44,730 nucleotides of DNA, from NCBI GenBank assembly GCA_000824845.1, contig CCNC01000147.1, positions 1 to 44,730 of the forward strand, read 5' to 3'. Positions 41,506 to 44,730 of the stretch are shown piece by piece. Each line of letters opens with the position of its first letter. Position 1 is the first letter of the stretch. Source of the DNA: Mesorhizobium sp. ORS 3359 (GTDB lineage: Bacteria > Pseudomonadota > Alphaproteobacteria > Rhizobiales > Rhizobiaceae). Both the position numbers and the translations under genes were made by a program. The notes under the pieces are model-generated. The model worked only from the letters and a program-made list of their open reading frames with translations, searched no databases and was not told the DNA's origin.

Positions 41506-42522
41506 ATGTCAATCCTTTCACGACGCATTCTGTTGCTTTCGTCGGCCGCCGCCCTTGCCGGCGCCGCCCTGCTCGGCCCGGCCAGCGCCGAGGATCTCAA
41601 GATCACCATCGGCTACCAGACGGCGGTCGAGCCATCGAAAGTGCCGCAGGCCGACGGCGCCTATGAAAAGGCGACCAAGGCCACGATCGACTGGCGCAAG
41701 TTCGATTCCGGCGCCGATGTCATCGCCGCCATCGCTTCCGGGTCGGTCGATATCGGTTATGTCGGCTCGAGCCCGCTGGCGGCGGCCGCCAGCCGAGAAC
41801 TGCCGATCCAGACCATCTTCGTCGTCGGCTTGATCGGTCCGTCGGAAGCGCTGGTCGCCCGAAACGGCGCCGGCATCGAGAAGGTAGCCGACCTTGCCGG
41901 CAAGAAAGTCGCCGTGCCGTTCGTCTCGACCACGCATTACAGCCTGCTCGCTGCGCTGAAGCATGAGAATGTCGATCCGAAGTCGGTGCAGATCCTCAAT
42001 CTGAGGCCCCCGGAGATCGCCGCCGCCTTCGCGCGCGGCGACATCGACGCGGCTTATGTCTGGGACCCGGCGCTCGGCCAGGTGAAGACCACCGGCAAGG
42101 TGGTGCTGGACTCCTCGCAGGTGGCCGCCTGGGGCGCGCCGACCTTCGACGCCTGGATCGTGCGCACCGATTTTGCCGACAAGCACCCCGAAGCCGTGCG
42201 CGACTTCGTCAAGGTGACCGGCGAAGCCTATGCCAAGTTCCTCGCCAAGCCGGAGGCCTGGTCGGTGTCCTCGCCGGAAGCCGGCAAGATCGCCAAGCTC
42301 ACCGGCGCCAAGCTGGAAGAGGTGCCGGAGCTGCTCAAGGGCTATGTCTTCCCGTCGCTTGAAGAACAGGCTTCGGACAAGTTCCTCGGCGGCGCGACCG
42401 TCAAGGCCGTCGCGGCGACGTCCGCCTTCCTCAAGGAGCAGGGCAAGGTGGATGCCGTGCTGCCCGACTATTCGAAATATGTGACGGCGAAATATGCCAG
42501 CGAGGCGCTCGCCTCGAACTGA
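41506..42522 (+). CDS. tauA: Taurine/sulfonate ABC transporter substrate-binding protein
   Basis: A 338-residue periplasmic binding protein. Signal peptide 1-28 (SAAALAGAALLGPASA, cleavage before ED). TauA-type motifs: ITIGYQTAVEPSKVPQADG, SGADVIAAIASGSVDIGYVG, SSPLAAAASRELPIQ, ARGDIDAAYVWDPALG. GGAG nine bases before the ATG. First gene of a tauABC unit, separated from tauB by 154 bases with two hairpins. Taurine is the family's usual ligand; related sulfonates are possible. Confidence 0.9.
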   Translation: MSILSRRILLLSSAAALAGAALLGPASAEDLKITIGYQTAVEPSKVPQADGAYEKATKATIDWRKFDSGADVIAAIASGSVDIGYVGSSPLAAAASRELPIQTIFVVGLIGPSEALVARNGAGIEKVADLAGKKVAVPFVSTTHYSLLAALKHENVDPKSVQILNLRPPEIAAAFARGDIDAAYVWDPALGQVKTTGKVVLDSSQVAAWGAPTFDAWIVRTDFADKHPEAVRDFVKVTGEAYAKFLAKPEAWSVSSPEAGKIAKLTGAKLEEVPELLKGYVFPSLEEQASDKFLGGATVKAVAATSAFLKEQGKVDAVLPDYSKYVTAKYASEALASN

Positions 42523-42534
42523 GCTTTCTCCATG

Positions 42535-42570
42535 CAATTCCCGGAAGGATGACCGCCTTTCCGGGAATTG
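42535..42570 (+). terminator. Hairpin 1 between tauA and tauB
   Basis: Near-perfect 14-bp stem CAATTCCCGGAAGG/CCTTTCCGGGAATTG with one bulge and a 7-base loop, 12 bases after the tauA stop. No U-run follows, so it probably protects the tauA 3' end or gives partial read-through. Confidence 0.65.
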
Positions 42571-42610
42571 TTCGGAAGCGCGGCCTCCTTCCCTGGCCTT
42601 GCGCTTGCCT

Positions 42611-42645
42611 GCCCCGGAGCCGCTTACGAGGCGCGGCTTCGGGGC
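42611..42645 (+). other. Hairpin 2 between tauA and tauB
   Basis: GCCCCGGAGCCGC pairs with GCGGCTTCGGGGC apart from one G-T pair, with a 9-base loop. It ends 31 bases before tauB, close enough to affect its translation. Confidence 0.55.
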
Positions 42646-42676
42646 AAGCCCGTTAATGCAGTGAGGCTAAATCCCG

Positions 42677-43450
42677 ATGACGCATCTCACCCTCGACAAG
42701 GTCAGCGTTCATTATGACGGCCAGCCGGCGCCGGCGGTCGAGCGCGTCTCGCTCGACATTGCGAAGGGCGATTTCGTCGTGCTGGTCGGCCGTTCCGGCT
42801 GCGGCAAGACTTCGCTGCTCAACGTCGCCGCCGGCCTGGTCGAGCCCGCGGGCGGCCTGGCCATGGTGGACGGCCGGCCGATCAACGGGCCCGGCTCCGA
42901 TCGCGCCGTGGTGTTCCAGAACGATGCATTGTTCCCCTGGCTGACGGCGCGGGAAAATGTCGCTTTCGCGCTCAGGCTGCGGGGCGTATCCGCCGACAAA
43001 AGGGCGCGCCGCGCCGACGAGCTGCTGTCGCTGGTCAAGCTCGGCGACGCCGGCGACAAGCGCATCTGGGAGCTTTCCGGCGGCATGCGCCAGCGCGTCG
43101 GCCTTGCCCGGGCTTTGGCCGCCGAACCCCAATTCCTTCTGCTCGACGAGCCGCTCGGCGCGCTCGACGCGCTGACGCGCGAGCGCATGCAGACGACATT
43201 GCTCGACCTGTGGGCCGCCGCCCAGGTCGGCGTGCTGATGGTGACGCATGGCATCGAGGAGGCGCTGGTGCTCGCCACCCGCATCGTCGTGCTGGCGCCG
43301 GGTCCAGGGCACGTGGTGCGGACTTTCGAAACGAATTTCGGCCGCCGCTACGCGGCCGGCGAGCCCATCCGCGCGATCAAGGCCGATCCCGGCTTCGCCG
43401 CGGCCCGCGCGGAGCTGACCGACTCGATCTTCGAAGGAGAGGCGGCATGA
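42677..43450 (+). CDS. tauB: Taurine/sulfonate ABC transporter ATPase
   Basis: 257 residues. Walker A GRSGCGKTS, Q-loop FQNDALFPWL, signature LSGGMRQRVGLARAL, Walker B FLLLDEPLGALDA, H-loop VTHGIEEAL, the nitrate/sulfonate/taurine ATPase pattern. Its TGA overlaps the tauC start (ATGA). Confidence 0.92.
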   Translation: MTHLTLDKVSVHYDGQPAPAVERVSLDIAKGDFVVLVGRSGCGKTSLLNVAAGLVEPAGGLAMVDGRPINGPGSDRAVVFQNDALFPWLTARENVAFALRLRGVSADKRARRADELLSLVKLGDAGDKRIWELSGGMRQRVGLARALAAEPQFLLLDEPLGALDALTRERMQTTLLDLWAAAQVGVLMVTHGIEEALVLATRIVVLAPGPGHVVRTFETNFGRRYAAGEPIRAIKADPGFAAARAELTDSIFEGEAA

Positions 43451-44307
43451 GCGTGAGCACCTACAGCGAAAGGCCTGCCCCGAAGGCCGGCGAGACCGAT
43501 GGGCTTTCCGTGCCGTGGTCGCGGCCGCGACCGAAACGTACGGTCGTCTCGGCCAGGCTGGCCAGCGCGATCACCATCCTGGTGCTGTTTGCCGCCTGGA
43601 CGGCGGCGTCCTCGCTGCAACTGGTGTCGCCGGTCTTTCTGCCCTCGCCCGCCGCGGTCTGGGCAAAGTTCGACGTCGTTGCCCGCGACGGTTTCGTCGA
43701 TGCGACGCTGGTCCAGCACATCGTCGCGTCGCTTTGGCGCGTGTTCGCCGCGCTGATCGCGGCGATCCTCGTCGGCGTCCCGGTCGGCCTCGCCATCGGC
43801 ATCAGCCGGATCGGACGCGGCGTGTTCGATCCGCTGCTCGAATTCCTGCGGCCTATCCCGCCGCTCGCCTATCTGCCGCTGATCATCATCTGGTTCGGCA
43901 TCGGCGAGCCATCAAAGATCCTGGTGATCGCCATCGCCATGCTGGCGCCGGTGGCGCTGTCGACCGCCGCCGGCGTGCGCGGCGTATCGCGCGAGCGTGT
44001 CGACGCGGCGCGCTCGCTCGGCGCCACGCGCGCCCAAGTCATCCGCCATGTGATCCTGCCCAGCGCCCTGCCTTCGATCCTCACCGGCCTGCGCATCGCG
44101 CTCGGCGCCGGCTGGTCGACGCTGGTGGCGGCCGAGCTGGTCGCGGCGACGCGAGGGCTGGGCTTCATGATCCAGTCGGCGGCGCAGTTCCTGGTCACCG
44201 ACGTAGTGGTGATGGGCATACTGGTGATCGCGATCATCGCCTTTGCGCTCGAATTCGTCATCCGCCGGATCGAGCGGGTGCTGGTGCCCTGGGCGGGGCG
44301 GGAGTGA
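43447..44307 (+). CDS. tauC: Taurine/sulfonate ABC transporter permease
   Basis: 286-residue inner-membrane permease with six predicted helices and the EAA loop (GVSRERVDAARSLGATRAQV). The N-terminal 35 residues are a cytoplasmic extension. Coupled to tauB by overlap. tauD (taurine dioxygenase) is not in the window, so the breakdown route is unknown. Confidence 0.9.
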   Translation: MSVSTYSERPAPKAGETDGLSVPWSRPRPKRTVVSARLASAITILVLFAAWTAASSLQLVSPVFLPSPAAVWAKFDVVARDGFVDATLVQHIVASLWRVFAALIAAILVGVPVGLAIGISRIGRGVFDPLLEFLRPIPPLAYLPLIIIWFGIGEPSKILVIAIAMLAPVALSTAAGVRGVSRERVDAARSLGATRAQVIRHVILPSALPSILTGLRIALGAGWSTLVAAELVAATRGLGFMIQSAAQFLVTDVVVMGILVIAIIAFALEFVIRRIERVLVPWAGRE

Positions 44308-44330
44308 ACGAAAGCGAAAGGAGTAGGACG

Positions 44331-44531
44331 ATGACCCATTCCACCGCAGTGCTGTTCGCGCATGTCGGCACATGGCTGTTGCGTCTGCCGCCGAGCGACA
44401 CGTCCCTGGAAGACAGGCGTCCGCAGGACGAGCCGAAATCGCCGGCACCGGTGCTGCTTGCCGGCGACCGCGGTCGCTTGCCGCCCCGCGATGACAGCTT
44501 CTACTGGGCCTGGCAGTACTGGTCGCAGTGA
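44331..44531 (+). CDS. Small protein downstream of tauC, unknown
   Basis: 66 residues; starts MTHSTAVLFAHVGTW and ends with a tryptophan-rich YWAWQYWSQ. AAGGAG seven bases before the ATG is a strong ribosome-binding site. It has a hydrophilic Pro/Asp/Arg centre and no full membrane helix. It lies 23 bases after tauC and is likely in the same operon. No family recognised. Confidence 0.62.
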   Translation: MTHSTAVLFAHVGTWLLRLPPSDTSLEDRRPQDEPKSPAPVLLAGDRGRLPPRDDSFYWAWQYWSQ

Positions 44532-44536
44532 GCGGG

Positions 44537-44730
44537 TCGTCATCCCGCGCTAGCCCCTGCGACTTCGCTATTCTAGGGCGGAGCAAGGAGCGAAGCGACG
44601 CGCGCAGACCCTAGAATCCATGCCGTTACGCCTGCCGAAGAGCACGGCGGGCCAGAAAAGGAGGGCATGCGCTGGTGCAGCGTGCCGATGCCTGCGCCGC
44701 TGCGGCGCCTCGAAGTCACGGCATGGATCC
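44537..44730. repeat. Dispersed palindromic element, copy 3, cut by contig end
   Basis: Left arm GTCATCC...CTAGGGCGGAGCAAGGAGCG...ATCCATGCCGTTACG, a core unlike the other copies, and the first 17 bases of the right arm (AGTCACGGCATGGATCC) at the window end. The contig stops inside the repeat. Confidence 0.8.

Overview
The window is a high-GC stretch of an alphaproteobacterial chromosome, most likely Mesorhizobium or a close Rhizobiales relative. This rests on recognised protein families and gene order (hrcA divergent from rph, fzlA-queG, glk-ABC exporter-dapB-gpmA, the cystathionine synthase/lyase pair) and on several families of rhizobial intergenic palindromes. No database search was run. 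The first 16 bases match the 3' end of an Illumina adapter and the last ~190 bases lie inside a dispersed repeat, so both window edges look like contig ends.

Layout. 17-5132: 5'-truncated ECF sigma factor with a C-terminal extension; then, on the minus strand, cysteine synthase, a LysE-type exporter, a secreted sorbosone-dehydrogenase-like protein and a 65-aa protein. 5204-11505: hrcA divergent from rph, followed by a tight plus-strand run (VOC protein, rdgB, hemW, small phosphatase, rsmI, yraN). 11721-21148: uppP (minus), then fzlA-like GST, queG, an SDR, mepA, glk, an ABC exporter, dapB and gpmA. This is ordinary core chromosome.

21269-29273: a tRNA-Leu(CAG) gene carries a ~7.9 kb integrated element. 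A 17-bp direct repeat of the tRNA 3' end (21338-21354 and 29257-29273) marks attL and attR. Paired 11-bp arm-type sites with the same 24-bp pitch lie just inside both ends. The element encodes a tyrosine integrase, a DUF4145 zinc-ribbon protein, a convergent membrane-anchored protein, a small serine recombinase flanked by a 30-bp direct repeat, a ParB-like protein with a -1 frame break, and a run of unrecognised genes including a second apparent -1 junction. I see no capsid, portal, terminase, conjugation or replication gene, so it looks like a satellite or remnant element. This is the most novel part of the window.

29350-35000: a dispersed palindrome, a cNMP-binding/thioredoxin-reductase-like flavoprotein without its redox CxxC next to a bacterial UBP-type zinc-finger protein, two small membrane proteins, an Asp/Glu racemase-family enzyme and a D-amino-acid dehydrogenase. 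35007-36461: a low-GC insertion with a HigBA toxin-antitoxin pair and an unrecognised gene preceded by a perfect palindrome. 36481-44531: sulfur metabolism, with cystathionine gamma-lyase and beta-synthase (reverse transsulfuration), an FAD/NAD(P) oxidoreductase, and tauABC-like taurine/sulfonate import with two hairpins between tauA and tauB, then a 66-aa protein.
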